The notes beneath the pieces were generated by a model that made no database searches, had not been told where the DNA came from, and worked only from the letters and a program-made list of their open reading frames with translations. Shown here one piece after another: positions 7,869-17,019 of a stretch of DNA of 64,000 bases; position 1 is the first letter of the stretch, and each line of letters begins with the position of its first letter. The position numbers and the translations under genes were made by a program. The DNA is taken from the NCBI GenBank assembly GCA_038207265.1, contig JBBQZZ010000004.1, forward strand, positions 248,001 through 312,000, given 5' to 3'. The stretch is from JACMLD01 sp038207265 (GTDB taxonomy: Bacteria > Bacteroidota > Bacteroidia > Chitinophagales > Chitinophagaceae).

Positions 7869-8870
7869 TCAAAGTCTTTGACGTAATTTTTTCAATACTT
7901 CCTCGGTATCTATTTGTTCCATGCATTTAAAATGACCCCGTGGACATTTTTTGTATCCTATCTTTGAACAGGGGCGGCAACCCAGGTGTTTCACCTCCAT
8001 AATATCGTAAGGCATATTTTTTTGGTGCGAGAGGAAATTATCTCCGTAATACGGATACATACCAAATTCGGGAACCGTGTTTCCCCACAAAGAAATAACC
8101 GGCTTTTTGAATGCCGCCGCGATATGCATAAGCCCCGTATCATTGGTAATAATTAATTTGGATCGCCTTACCAGGTCAGCCGATTCATTAAGGTTGAATT
8201 TACCACAGGCATTGTAAATCTTGATTGGATCAATGTCTGATAAAATTTTTCCCTTCCCCTTATCTTCCTTTCCTCCCAGTATAATGATGGGATGATCCAA
8301 TGCGGTGCAAATGGTTTGCAGTTTATGCAGCGGAAATTTTTTTGTATGATGCGCGGCGCCAATTACCAGGCCTATATAACCTGCCTGGTGAGAAGTTGGG
8401 ATATCGCTTTCTTTTACCCTATCCATCTCCGGTATAAAATAATCAAGGCCCGCCCCGTCGTTTTTTACGCCCAAACTTTCCAATGTCTGCATATAGCGAT
8501 CCACAATATGAACAGCCGGCAGCCTGTTAATTTTTAAAGCTGTCAATAACCACTTTTCAAAATTGAGTTTATTGAAAGAAAATGATTTTTTTTTCAATGC
8601 CCTTTTCACCTTCAGCGTGCGGAGATTTTTATGCAGATCTATTATACAATCGAAATGCTCTCTTTTTAATTCCGCGATAACTTTATCCAGATCTCTATCC
8701 AGGTAGTGCACGTTTTTAATATACGGGTTGGCTTCAAACATTTTTGCGAAAGCCTTTTTAGTGAGATAATGAATCTCGGCCCCGGGCAATTGTTTACTGG
8801 CACAACGTACAACAGGTGTAGTCAATACAATATCGCCAATAGAAGAAAAGCGGATGATTAGTAATTTCAT
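7869..8870 (-). CDS. Glycosyltransferase family 9 (heptosyltransferase-like)
   Basis: The 333-aa protein starts with MKLLIIRFSSIGDIVLTTPV, the characteristic N-terminus of family 9 glycosyltransferases such as the LPS heptosyltransferases WaaC/WaaF. The C-terminal half has the nucleotide-sugar side: YIGLVIGAAHHTKKFP, then ITNDTGLMHIAAAFKKPVISLWG, the conserved donor-binding stretch. It probably adds a sugar to lipooligosaccharide core on the cytoplasmic side of the inner membrane. There are Cys-rich residues near the end (HLGCRPCSKIGYKKCPRG), as seen in many Bacteroidota members. It is a single gene; the acceptor and donor sugar cannot be read from sequence. Confidence 0.9.
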   Translation of the reverse strand: MKLLIIRFSSIGDIVLTTPVVRCASKQLPGAEIHYLTKKAFAKMFEANPYIKNVHYLDRDLDKVIAELKREHFDCIIDLHKNLRTLKVKRALKKKSFSFNKLNFEKWLLTALKINRLPAVHIVDRYMQTLESLGVKNDGAGLDYFIPEMDRVKESDIPTSHQAGYIGLVIGAAHHTKKFPLHKLQTICTALDHPIIILGGKEDKGKGKILSDIDPIKIYNACGKFNLNESADLVRRSKLIITNDTGLMHIAAAFKKPVISLWGNTVPEFGMYPYYGDNFLSHQKNMPYDIMEVKHLGCRPCSKIGYKKCPRGHFKCMEQIDTEEVLKKLRQRL

Positions 8871-8980
8871 TGGCTGAAAGATAATTTGACGCTGGGTAAT
8901 TGTACCAGCTTTGAAAATAAAAAATTTTTGTTCCCTACTGAATGCTTTGAAAAATTTAAGACAGACAGACTTTTATATTA

Positions 8981-10219
8981 TTATACAAAAGCCGCTACTT
9001 CTCCTTCAATGTAATTTAGATCCTTACCAAAGGTTTCCTCAGTGAAATACAATGCAATGACTGCAATTACCATCACTACAATACCTGTTATCCAACCACT
9101 TTTTACATAACCTTGTGAAGCCTGAAGCGAAACAAAGAACCAGGAAACAAGGTTTAAAGACCCTCTTACCATATTGGGAACAGTAGTAGCTACGGTTGCG
9201 CGGATATTGGTTCCGAATTGTTCAGCTGCCATGGTTACAAATATGGCCCAGAAACCGGTAGCAAATCCAAGTAAAGCACAGGCAGCATACATTGAATTCA
9301 TGGTTTTACCTTCCAGGTTAAAAAACCAAAAGATCGAAATAACAGCGAGTACATAAAAAACAAGTACAGCCTTTTTCCTGCTTTTTAACCAATGACTGAC
9401 GAACCCCACCAATACATCGCCCACTGAAATGGCTGCATAAGCAAACATGACTGATTTACCGGGATCAATAGTTCCCTGAATATTCATCTTTGCACCAAAC
9501 TCTTTTGAAAATGTGATAAGAATACCAATGACATACCAGGTAGGCAATCCAATTAAAATAGCCGTGAGGTATTTTTTTATCCTGTTAGCATTGCTAAAAA
9601 GCATCCAAAAATTACCTTTACTGATCTTTGTTTCTTTCACTGTTTTAAACATGCCCGATTCCAAAACACCTACCCGTAAAAACAATAAAAGAAAACCCAA
9701 TCCACCACCAATAAAATAACAGCTCCGCCATTCAAAATTTTGTTTGATAAAAAATGCAAATACCGCACCCGTTAAACCAATTCCGGCGACCAGTGAAGTA
9801 CCGATGCCTCTTTTTTCTTTTGACAACAATTCACTAACCAGTGTAATTCCTGCCCCCAGTTCTCCGGCCAGGCCAAACCCTGTAATAAACCGGACAGTGG
9901 CATATTGATTTACCGTATGTACAAAGCCGTTAGCAATATTGCCAAGGGAATAAAGGATAATAGAAGCATACAAAACTTTCAATCTTCCTTTTTTATCGCC
10001 CAGCACTCCCCAGAAAATACCTCCCAGCAGCAAACCCATCATTTGAATGTTGATGATTTTGAGCCCGTCTTTCGCAATGGCAGCATCATCCAGCCCAAAT
10101 GATTTTAAAGAAGGAATTCTAATGATACTAAACAACAGGAGATCATAAATATCTACAAAATAACCCAGCGCCGCCACAATCACTGCCAGGCTGAAAACCG
10201 ATTGTTGCTTTTTATTCAT
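8981..10219 (-). CDS. MFS transporter, metabolite:H+ symporter-like
   Basis: This 412-aa major facilitator protein has about 12 hydrophobic segments. The loop between helices 2 and 3 has the family motif (FWGVLGDKKGRLKVLY), and helix 4-5 carries RFITGFGLAGELGAGITLV, typical of the sugar/metabolite symporter branch. The central loop is short. The substrate is unknown. The gene starts 5 bp after the stop of the DedA gene on the same strand, so the two are probably one operon. Confidence 0.85.
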   Translation of the reverse strand: MNKKQQSVFSLAVIVAALGYFVDIYDLLLFSIIRIPSLKSFGLDDAAIAKDGLKIINIQMMGLLLGGIFWGVLGDKKGRLKVLYASIILYSLGNIANGFVHTVNQYATVRFITGFGLAGELGAGITLVSELLSKEKRGIGTSLVAGIGLTGAVFAFFIKQNFEWRSCYFIGGGLGFLLLFLRVGVLESGMFKTVKETKISKGNFWMLFSNANRIKKYLTAILIGLPTWYVIGILITFSKEFGAKMNIQGTIDPGKSVMFAYAAISVGDVLVGFVSHWLKSRKKAVLVFYVLAVISIFWFFNLEGKTMNSMYAACALLGFATGFWAIFVTMAAEQFGTNIRATVATTVPNMVRGSLNLVSWFFVSLQASQGYVKSGWITGIVVMVIAVIALYFTEETFGKDLNYIEGEVAAFV

Positions 10220-10224
10220 GCAGG

Positions 10225-10929
10225 TTATATATTTTGAGCAGGCGTTTCATCATCACTGTCGTGCCGTTTGCCAAAAAAAAGTTTATAGATTACCGGGAGA
10301 GTAGTAATCAGGATAATACCAATCACGATCAACTCCAGGTGTTTGGTGAGATCAAAATCAAATTTCTTCAGAAAAAATTTCTGCAGGTAATGCCCGGCAA
10401 ACAACATACTGAATACCCATGCCACGCATCCAATAGTATTATACAACATGAACTTCTTTTTTTCCATTTGCACAATTCCGGCAACAATGGGAGCAAAGGT
10501 TCTCACAATTGGCAGGAACCTTGCAAATACAATGGCCTGACCGCCGTGTTTATCATAAAAATCTTTTGCCCGCAGCAAATGTTTTCGTTTGAATAAAAAA
10601 GTATCTTTTCTAGTAAACAAAAACGGGCCGCTCTTTTTACCAAACCAATATCCTACCATGTTTCCCACTATACCACAGGCTGCGATTAATATCCATAAGA
10701 TGACCAAATCAGCAAAATCATTACCTGTACTTCCTGTTGGAAATTTTGCAATCAGATTGCTGCTGTAAATACCCGCAACAAATAACAAGCTGTCACCAGG
10801 AAGAAAAAACCCCACCATTAAACCGGTTTCTGCAAATACTATAAAGAGCATTACCCACAATCCACCATTGTTTATGTAAAACTCGGGCGATAGTAAATCT
10901 TTCAATGTTATATTCAATAACTCTATCAT
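10225..10929 (-). CDS. DedA family membrane protein (VTT domain)
   Basis: This 234-aa inner-membrane protein belongs to the DedA/VTT superfamily, whose members are lipid scramblases that support undecaprenyl phosphate or phospholipid recycling and membrane homeostasis. The recognisable parts are AETGLMVGFFLPGDSLLFVAG near residue 30-50 with its acidic residue in the membrane, and the arginine-rich loop FYDKHGGQAIVFARFLPIVRTFAPIVAG near 125-150. Four or five hydrophobic segments are visible. It lies directly upstream of the MFS gene (5 bp), probably as first gene of a two-gene operon. Confidence 0.93.
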   Translation of the reverse strand: MIELLNITLKDLLSPEFYINNGGLWVMLFIVFAETGLMVGFFLPGDSLLFVAGIYSSNLIAKFPTGSTGNDFADLVILWILIAACGIVGNMVGYWFGKKSGPFLFTRKDTFLFKRKHLLRAKDFYDKHGGQAIVFARFLPIVRTFAPIVAGIVQMEKKKFMLYNTIGCVAWVFSMLFAGHYLQKFFLKKFDFDLTKHLELIVIGIILITTLPVIYKLFFGKRHDSDDETPAQNI

Positions 10930-11075
10930 GTTGAATGTTCTAAATTATTTTTTTAAGCTGTTAGTTTTGAGCCATCAGCAATCAGTAAATCCAGGGTTAT
11001 GCGCGATTTGCAAATTTTATTTAATTTAAACAAAATTAATCTCCTCATTTTTCATAAAAGCCGGCAGGCAGGTTT

Positions 11076-12326
11076 TCATATTACCACATTTTTCTCTTCT
11101 ACCAACTCTCCTTCCCATTTGCTTACTACACTTGTTGCCAACGCATTCCCAAGTACATTTGTACCCGTGCGAAACATATCGCAGAAGTGATCAATCGGCA
11201 ATATTAATGCAATTCCTTCGGGTGGAATTTTAAACATGGCACAGGTAGCAGTAACCACCACCAACGAAGCCCTGGGAACACCTGCGATGCCTTTACTGGT
11301 AAGCATTAGTACAATCAGCATTGTAAGTTGTGTACCCAAATCCATATGAATGCCGTAAGCCTGTGCAATGGCAAGGCTTGCAAATGTCATGTACATCATG
11401 CTTCCATCCAGGTTAAAAGAATAACCCAAGGGTAAAATGAATGCTACAATTTTATCCCTGCAGCCAAATCTTTCCAGCTCCTCCGTTAGTTTTGGAAATA
11501 CTGCTTCGCTGCTGGTAGTACTGAAAGCAACAAGTAAAGGCTGGGCAATCCTTTTCAATAATCCGGGCAACCGTTGCCGCAAAATCAAAAATCCCACCAG
11601 GAGTAAAAGGGTCCATAGCAAAGCGATCCCAATAATAAAATAAACCAGGTATAATCCATAAAACTTAAATACTTCAAGACCCTTGGTTGCAATTACTGCT
11701 GCAATTGCACCAAACACACCCAGAGGGGCAAAGTTCATCACGTAACCCACCATCTTCAAAATAATATGGGCACCGCCGTCCAATGCTTTTACAATCGGTT
11801 TGCCATAATCACCGACAGCAGTTGTTGCCACGCCAAAAAAAATACTGAAGACCACTATCTGCAATATTTCATTCTTTGCCATCGCTTCAAATATGCTTTT
11901 GGGAAAAACATGTTCAACAAAAGTAGATAATGAAAATTCCTGCGTTTTTCCAATCAAATCTTTTGCACCTGCTGTATCTGCATTGCTTAAATCTATTGCT
12001 GTACCAGGATGAGATAAATTCACAACCAGCATGCCAAGTAATAAACTAGCCAGTGAAGCGGAAACAAACCAAAGCAATGCTTTACCACCAACCCTGCCCA
12101 CCGCTTTTAGATCGCCCAATTTTGCAATGCCTACCACCAGTGTACAAAAGACCAGTGGTGCAATAATCATTTGTACCAAAAAGAGAAATATTTTGGTAAG
12201 CAGTTTAATATTATCTGAAAATTTTTGAATGAATGCAGGTGTTGAGTTGGTATGAACGATATACCCCACTGCAATACCCAATACCATTGCAATCAATATA
12301 AAAATAGTGAGGCGGTTTTGTTTCAT
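11076..12326 (-). CDS. Dicarboxylate/amino acid:cation symporter (DAACS family)
   Basis: The 416-aa inner-membrane carrier belongs to the GltP/DctA family. It has the N-terminal helices with FLVQMIIAPLVFCTLVVGIA, the re-entrant loop AFSTTSSEAVFPK (the serine-rich HP1 tip), the LPLGYSFNLDGSMMYMTFASLAIAQ helix 7 motif and the HP2 loop with GIAGVPRASLVV. It would import glutamate, aspartate or C4-dicarboxylates with Na+ or H+. It stands alone between two other transport operons and is divergent from the amino-acid permease gene. Confidence 0.93.
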   Translation of the reverse strand: MKQNRLTIFILIAMVLGIAVGYIVHTNSTPAFIQKFSDNIKLLTKIFLFLVQMIIAPLVFCTLVVGIAKLGDLKAVGRVGGKALLWFVSASLASLLLGMLVVNLSHPGTAIDLSNADTAGAKDLIGKTQEFSLSTFVEHVFPKSIFEAMAKNEILQIVVFSIFFGVATTAVGDYGKPIVKALDGGAHIILKMVGYVMNFAPLGVFGAIAAVIATKGLEVFKFYGLYLVYFIIGIALLWTLLLLVGFLILRQRLPGLLKRIAQPLLVAFSTTSSEAVFPKLTEELERFGCRDKIVAFILPLGYSFNLDGSMMYMTFASLAIAQAYGIHMDLGTQLTMLIVLMLTSKGIAGVPRASLVVVTATCAMFKIPPEGIALILPIDHFCDMFRTGTNVLGNALATSVVSKWEGELVEEKNVVI

Positions 12327-12504
12327 GCCGGTTTAATTAATAATATAATGAGTTCCATCACCGAAAATTCAAAAAAAAAGCGATACCGCAAAACTTTAAT
12401 GGACAAATCGGCCCAGTCAGTTCAAAAGAAAGAATAAGCGTATTAAATAATTGTTTATTTTACGACCCAGGAAAAGCTTCATTACAAACCAATACCAAAC
12501 TATC

Positions 12505-14025
12505 ATGAGTTTATTCAGAAAGAAATCACTGGATGCTTTAATGACACAGGCTGCAGATTCCGACAAAGGGTTAAAACGTACCCTGGGCGCAGGCAACCTG
12601 ATTGCATTGGGTATCGGAGCCATTATTGGCGCAGGGTTATTTGTTCGAACAGCTGCCGCAGCAGGTGAGCATGCCGGACCGGCCGTGACTATTTCCTTTA
12701 TTATTGCCGCTGTTGGTTGCACATTTGCCGGACTTTGTTATGCTGAGTTTGCATCAATGATTCCAATAGCTGGAAGTGCTTATACTTACGCTTATGCTAC
12801 CATGGGAGAATTGATAGCCTGGATAATTGGTTGGGCTTTGATCCTGGAATATGCGCTCGGTGCTGCTACCGTTTCTATTGCCTGGAGCGAGTTCCTTAAT
12901 AAGTTATTGGGTGGCTCCATTCCTTATGAATGGTCGCACTCTCCATTTGAAAAAGCACTGGATGTTAATAATGTGATGCATTATGGTATTATGAATGCAC
13001 CGGCGCTGATAGTGTTATTATTGCTGTCGCTCCTGCTTATAAAAGGTACACAAGAGTCTGCTACAGTCAATGGAATTATTGTATTTATTAAAGTGGCCAT
13101 TGTGTTGGTTTTTATTGTTATCGGCTGGCAGTTTATCAACCCGGCTAACCATCACCCTTACCTGATACCGGCAGATGCACCAGCCGCCACTTTGCCGGAT
13201 GGTAGCCTATACAGTTATTCTAATTTCTTCAGGCATGGATGGGGAGGTGTACTGACAGGTGCCGGAATAGTATTCTTTGCCTTTATTGGATTTGATGCGG
13301 TCTCCACTGCTGCGCAGGAAGCAAAAAATCCAAAAAAAGATATGCCGATTGGAATTCTGGGTTCATTGGTAGTGTGCACTATATTATATGTATTATTCTC
13401 CTGGGTTCTAACGGGTGTTGCGCCTTACCAGGATTTTGTAAAATCTGGTAAGGAGGCTTCTGTTGCTTATGCCATTGATACCTATATGCATGGTTATGGA
13501 TGGCTGGCGAAATTAGTTACCGTTGCTATCTTAGCTGGTTTCTCATCTGTTATTTTGGTAATGTTAATGGGACAGAGCCGTGTTTTTTATACCATGTCTA
13601 CAGATGGCTTGTTACCCAAAGCATTTTCGGATTTACACCCTAAGTTTCGTACGCCTTACAAATCAAATATGATTCTTTTTGTGTTTGTTGGATTATTTGC
13701 TGCATTTGTACCTGGTAGCGTTGCAGGTGATTTAACAAGTATTGGTACCTTATTCGCGTTTGTATTGGTAAGTGCTGGTGTATGGATTATGAGAAGAAAT
13801 GATCCAGGCAGGATAAGACCCTTTAGAACACCATTGGTTCCATTGGTTCCAATATTGGGCATCCTGGTTTGTACTGCTATGATCGTTTCACTGGATAACA
13901 GGACTTTATTAACCGCATTTGGATGGATGTTGCTTGGCTTGCTGGTCTATTTTGGATACAGCAAAAGAAATAGTAAACTTAAAAACCCGTCCGAGATACT
14001 TCCCCATACCAAAGATTTTAATTAA
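12505..14025 (+). CDS. APC-family amino acid permease (cationic amino acid transporter branch)
   Basis: The 506-aa protein has 12-13 hydrophobic segments. The N-terminal signature reads LGAGNLIALGIGAIIGAGLFV (helix 1 of the APC fold), followed by GPAVTISFIIAAVGCTFAGLCYAEF and later FFAFIGFDAVSTAAQEAKNP in helix 6-7. Such proteins of the YfnA/CAT branch import amino acids by proton symport. I start it at the ATG before AGTTTATTC, which gives the MSLFRKKSLDALM N-terminus usual in the family, rather than 18 codons upstream. A strong terminator begins at the stop codon. Confidence 0.9.
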   Translation: MSLFRKKSLDALMTQAADSDKGLKRTLGAGNLIALGIGAIIGAGLFVRTAAAAGEHAGPAVTISFIIAAVGCTFAGLCYAEFASMIPIAGSAYTYAYATMGELIAWIIGWALILEYALGAATVSIAWSEFLNKLLGGSIPYEWSHSPFEKALDVNNVMHYGIMNAPALIVLLLLSLLLIKGTQESATVNGIIVFIKVAIVLVFIVIGWQFINPANHHPYLIPADAPAATLPDGSLYSYSNFFRHGWGGVLTGAGIVFFAFIGFDAVSTAAQEAKNPKKDMPIGILGSLVVCTILYVLFSWVLTGVAPYQDFVKSGKEASVAYAIDTYMHGYGWLAKLVTVAILAGFSSVILVMLMGQSRVFYTMSTDGLLPKAFSDLHPKFRTPYKSNMILFVFVGLFAAFVPGSVAGDLTSIGTLFAFVLVSAGVWIMRRNDPGRIRPFRTPLVPLVPILGILVCTAMIVSLDNRTLLTAFGWMLLGLLVYFGYSKRNSKLKNPSEILPHTKDFN

Positions 14026-14057
14026 AAAGAAGACCGCCACCTGGCGGTTTTCTTTTT
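14024..14057 (+). terminator. Intrinsic terminator of the amino acid permease gene
   Basis: A 16-bp stem with one G-T pair; core GACCGCCA/TGGCGGTT, loop CC, then TTCTTTTT. It starts at the stop codon. Confidence 0.85.
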
Positions 14058-14125
14058 ATACAAACGGATACATTAAATTTGCAGCCCTGAATAACAGATA
14101 AATTAAAATCTACATTCAATTTATT

Positions 14126-14848
14126 ATGGGAAGGATTTTTGAAGTTCGCAAAGCTACCATGTTTGCCCGTTGGGACAGGATGGCAAAACAATTTACACGT
14201 ATTGGTAAGGAAATTATTATTGCAGTAAAAGCTGGTGGTCCCGATCCTGCAATGAATCCTGCGTTGCGCAGGTGTTTTCAAAATGCCAGAAGTGTGGGTA
14301 TGCCCAAAGACAGAGTTGAAGCTGCTATTAAAAGAGCGCAGGGCAAGGAAATGACTACCTATGATGAAATCTTATATGAAGGTTATGCTCCGCATGGCGT
14401 GGCATTATTGGTTGAGACTGCAACAGACAATCACGTACGTACCGTTGCCAATGTAAAATCTATTTTTAATAAAGGTGGAGGCGCATTGGGTAACAGTGGC
14501 AGTGTAAGTTTTCAGTTCAAAAAAATGGGTGTATTTAAATTAAAAACAGAAGGTGTGCGGGCTGATGATCTGGAACTGGAACTAATTGACGCCGGATTGG
14601 ATGAACTGGGCGAAAGTACAGGCGAACATGGCGAGATTATTTTAGTATTGCGTTGCGCATTCACAGATTTTGGTAACCTGCAGAAAGCGCTGGAAGAAAA
14701 AGGTATCACTCCAATCAGCTCTGAATTGGAATGGATACCCAATGTTACTGTTCCCGTTTCGGATACAGATGCTGAAGAGGTAAGTAAGCTGATTGAAAAA
14801 CTGGAACAGGATGAAGATGTACAGAAAGTATTTCACAATATGGCATGA
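14126..14848 (+). CDS. yebC: YebC/PmpR (TACO1) family protein
   Basis: The 240-aa protein is a YebC/TACO1 family member, found in nearly all bacteria. The family was first described as DNA-binding regulators and is now also linked to translation through proline-rich stretches. Typical parts are: KATMFARWDRMAKQFTRIGKEI at the N-terminus, NPALRRCFQNARSVGMPKDRVEAAIKRA, the YEGYAPHGVALLVE strand, NVKSIFNKGGGALGNSGSVSF and the C-terminal LIEKLEQDEDVQKVFHNM. Length and domain order are normal. A TAAATTTG box (14074-14081) 44 nt upstream could be its -7 element. It is a single gene with a terminator at its end. Confidence 0.93.
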   Translation: MGRIFEVRKATMFARWDRMAKQFTRIGKEIIIAVKAGGPDPAMNPALRRCFQNARSVGMPKDRVEAAIKRAQGKEMTTYDEILYEGYAPHGVALLVETATDNHVRTVANVKSIFNKGGGALGNSGSVSFQFKKMGVFKLKTEGVRADDLELELIDAGLDELGESTGEHGEIILVLRCAFTDFGNLQKALEEKGITPISSELEWIPNVTVPVSDTDAEEVSKLIEKLEQDEDVQKVFHNMA

Positions 14849-14859
14849 TACGTTTGTAA

Positions 14860-14902
14860 AAAGAAAGAAGGAGCAGCAGTTACTGTACCTCCTTCTTTCT
14901 TT
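14860..14902 (+). terminator. Intrinsic terminator after yebC
   Basis: A perfect 14-bp stem (AAAGAAAGAAGGAG with CTCCTTCTTTCTTT) around a 15-nt loop. The arm itself supplies the T-rich end. By symmetry it could also work from the opposite direction. Confidence 0.8.
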
Positions 14903-15012
14903 ATTTAATATATAGAACCTGCCTGAATGTCTCATGTATCTTGATTAATAGGAATAACTTTTTACAAATCCCGTCAGAAATAAAACATTGATCACAAAAC
15001 ATTGATCAATTA

Positions 15013-16254
15013 TTAGTAGACTATATTTCCCGGGTGTACATCCTGCGGATATAAAACTCCTTCTACTATAAAATTTTCGGGTCTCCAGAAAAATGCATTC
15101 CTGAAATATTCATCCGACCATTTTTTCTTTTCTCCGTTGTCTATTACATGCCAGTAAGATTCATTCCCTTTCGGTCCCCTGTCCCACCCATCTATCAACA
15201 CATAATGGACAATAGCATTACTAAAGCCATAAGAATCATCATTGGGAACATAATAATCTTTTACGGCCCTGCTGCCCCAGGAAACCAACGCAATAACGGG
15301 CCTTCGTTGCACCCTGAGAATCTTTTGTATTTCAGCAAAATAATTGGATGAACTCAGATTACGTAACTGCACATCATTTTTCCATTCTTTTAGTTTATCT
15401 CTTAATACATTTGGAGGAATGCCCATGTTTGCAATATGGTTATCTCTTACCCAATTAACGACATGTCCCACACTTGTTTCTTTTCGCCAGAACTCATCAC
15501 ATGTTACCGAATTGAATCCGTAATAGTGTAATAAACCCGCACCACTACTGGCACTGCAGGTACTTTCACCGCAACTTCCCACGCCTCCGGCATTCAAACT
15601 AAAACTTTGTGATAAATCAGGTGCAGGATTTTTAACTGTTATACTAACAGGATTAAAAAATACGCGTACACCTGTTCTGCTTCCTATCTCCTGTCCATCT
15701 GTATCAGCCGTCACTACACAAAAAGCAACGGCGTTATCAGCCTTTATAAATGAAGGGTTCGGATTCCAGTAAGCATGTGCATCCCCTGCTTTTACCCTTC
15801 CATTACCACCAACATAATCGTCTGAATGATCATCATCAGCAAAAATAAATTCACTGACCGTTGGAGTGTTGATTGATAGAATTTCATTGGTAAATCCTGC
15901 AATGTACAATAGCTCTTCTTTTGAACCCATCGCCATACTCCCATCTCCACCAATTTCCTTTGCTATCATGGTTACTCTTGCCCACAAAGCAATTTTTCCT
16001 TTAATAAACAATTCAACTTTGACATTTACTTTCGGACCATGTCCATCAAAATCATTATCACCTCCGCTTCCCAGCGCTTTGGGTGGAATGAATTTATGGG
16101 TTTGCAATCCCGGGATAACTAAATTAATGGGTGGTATTTTGCCGGGTGTTTTTATTTCAGGATTGCCAGTCGGCACAATTTTATTTTCTCTTTTAAATGA
16201 GACTAATATTATCAGCGCAAAGGAAAATAATATGAAGGGTGCTATCTTTTTCAT
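15013..16254 (-). CDS. Exported two-domain protein: GGD-DF-GHGP domain plus papain/C39-like peptidase domain
   Basis: The 413-aa protein has an N-terminal signal anchor or signal peptide (IAPFILFSFALIILVSF). Residues about 60-205 begin GSGGDNDFDGHGPKVNVKVEL and end FFNPVSI; the neighbouring 210-aa protein has the same block. Residues about 220-400 look like a papain/C39-fold cysteine peptidase: SCGESTCSASSGAGLL (Cys228 as likely nucleophile), AIVHYVLIDGWDRG (His350) and YWHVIDNG (Asp372 or Asn373). C39-like domains often cleave leader peptides or process secreted substrates. It is the last gene of the six-gene exported cluster, 77 bp after the preceding gene. The peptidase call is by motif only. 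Confidence 0.6.
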   Translation of the reverse strand: MKKIAPFILFSFALIILVSFKRENKIVPTGNPEIKTPGKIPPINLVIPGLQTHKFIPPKALGSGGDNDFDGHGPKVNVKVELFIKGKIALWARVTMIAKEIGGDGSMAMGSKEELLYIAGFTNEILSINTPTVSEFIFADDDHSDDYVGGNGRVKAGDAHAYWNPNPSFIKADNAVAFCVVTADTDGQEIGSRTGVRVFFNPVSITVKNPAPDLSQSFSLNAGGVGSCGESTCSASSGAGLLHYYGFNSVTCDEFWRKETSVGHVVNWVRDNHIANMGIPPNVLRDKLKEWKNDVQLRNLSSSNYFAEIQKILRVQRRPVIALVSWGSRAVKDYYVPNDDSYGFSNAIVHYVLIDGWDRGPKGNESYWHVIDNGEKKKWSDEYFRNAFFWRPENFIVEGVLYPQDVHPGNIVY

Positions 16255-16331
16255 AATAGTTTTATAACGTTATCTGTTGCCAGCATTCTATTCTTTGCAA
16301 CAACATGAAAATGCCAGTCAACCTGCCCCAG

Positions 16332-16964
16332 CTATTTTTTATGCAGCATTAATTTGACAGGATTTAATTGGATGGCTACCTGTGTGTCATCATGGCAATC
16401 ATTGTCATCGCTGATATCTCCACCACCGGTATCACCTACTATATTCCAGCGGGTAACCAATCCATCATCTTTAAAAGGAACTTCAGTACCACGGGTTGTA
16501 CCAATAGCCTGTACAAGGCCTGCCGGAGAAAATGAACTGGTGGCCGGGCTACTTATATAATGTACTTCTGAATATTTGCCGGAAGCAATCTGGCCAATGG
16601 TATACCCAGCTGGTGCGGTATATAAAACTTTTGCCCATGTTCCCTCCGTTTCACTCCAGTCACTCTGCGTTTCCCGCGCATGCATATAGACAGTAGCCAG
16701 TAATTCATTTCCACCCCGTATTTCTAATTTTATCCATGCCCATATTTCCGGTCCATGTCCGCCAAAATCCCTGTCCCCTCCCATTAATTTATTTGGGCAA
16801 AAAGGCCCTACTGTTGGGGGAACAAACCTGATGGCTGAATCCAGCTTCACATAAAACTTGTTAGTAGGCCTCACAACAGTGTTGATTTTTTTTGGTGTCG
16901 TCTGGGCATTTAAAAATTCATTACCGATAAATAAAATTGTGATGAACAGAAATAATTTTTTCAT
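16332..16964 (-). CDS. Exported single-domain protein with the GGD-DF-GHGP motif
   Basis: I do not recognise this 210-aa protein from named families. It has a signal peptide (LFLFITILFIGNEFLNAQ). From residue 63 it reads MGGDRDFGGHGPEIWAWIKLEI, then TVYMHARE, and it ends with QLNPVKLMLHKK. The first and last elements match the N-terminal domain of the downstream peptidase protein (GGDNDFDGHGP, VTMIAKE, FFNPVSI), so the two share one domain of about 145 residues. Asp/His-rich stretches (GDISDDNDCHDD) could bind metal. It lies fifth in the exported cluster. Confidence 0.7.
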   Translation of the reverse strand: MKKLFLFITILFIGNEFLNAQTTPKKINTVVRPTNKFYVKLDSAIRFVPPTVGPFCPNKLMGGDRDFGGHGPEIWAWIKLEIRGGNELLATVYMHARETQSDWSETEGTWAKVLYTAPAGYTIGQIASGKYSEVHYISSPATSSFSPAGLVQAIGTTRGTEVPFKDDGLVTRWNIVGDTGGGDISDDNDCHDDTQVAIQLNPVKLMLHKK

Positions 16965-17019
16965 GTTGGTGGGTTTTATTTTTATTGTTTCAAATGATAA
17001 ATAGTTACGTGCTTATATT

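Noticed and set aside
13830..13860. Repeated CCATTGGTT in the amino acid permease gene
   Set aside because: It encodes a short Pro-Leu-Val-Pro repeat in a loop; no sign of slippage or regulation.
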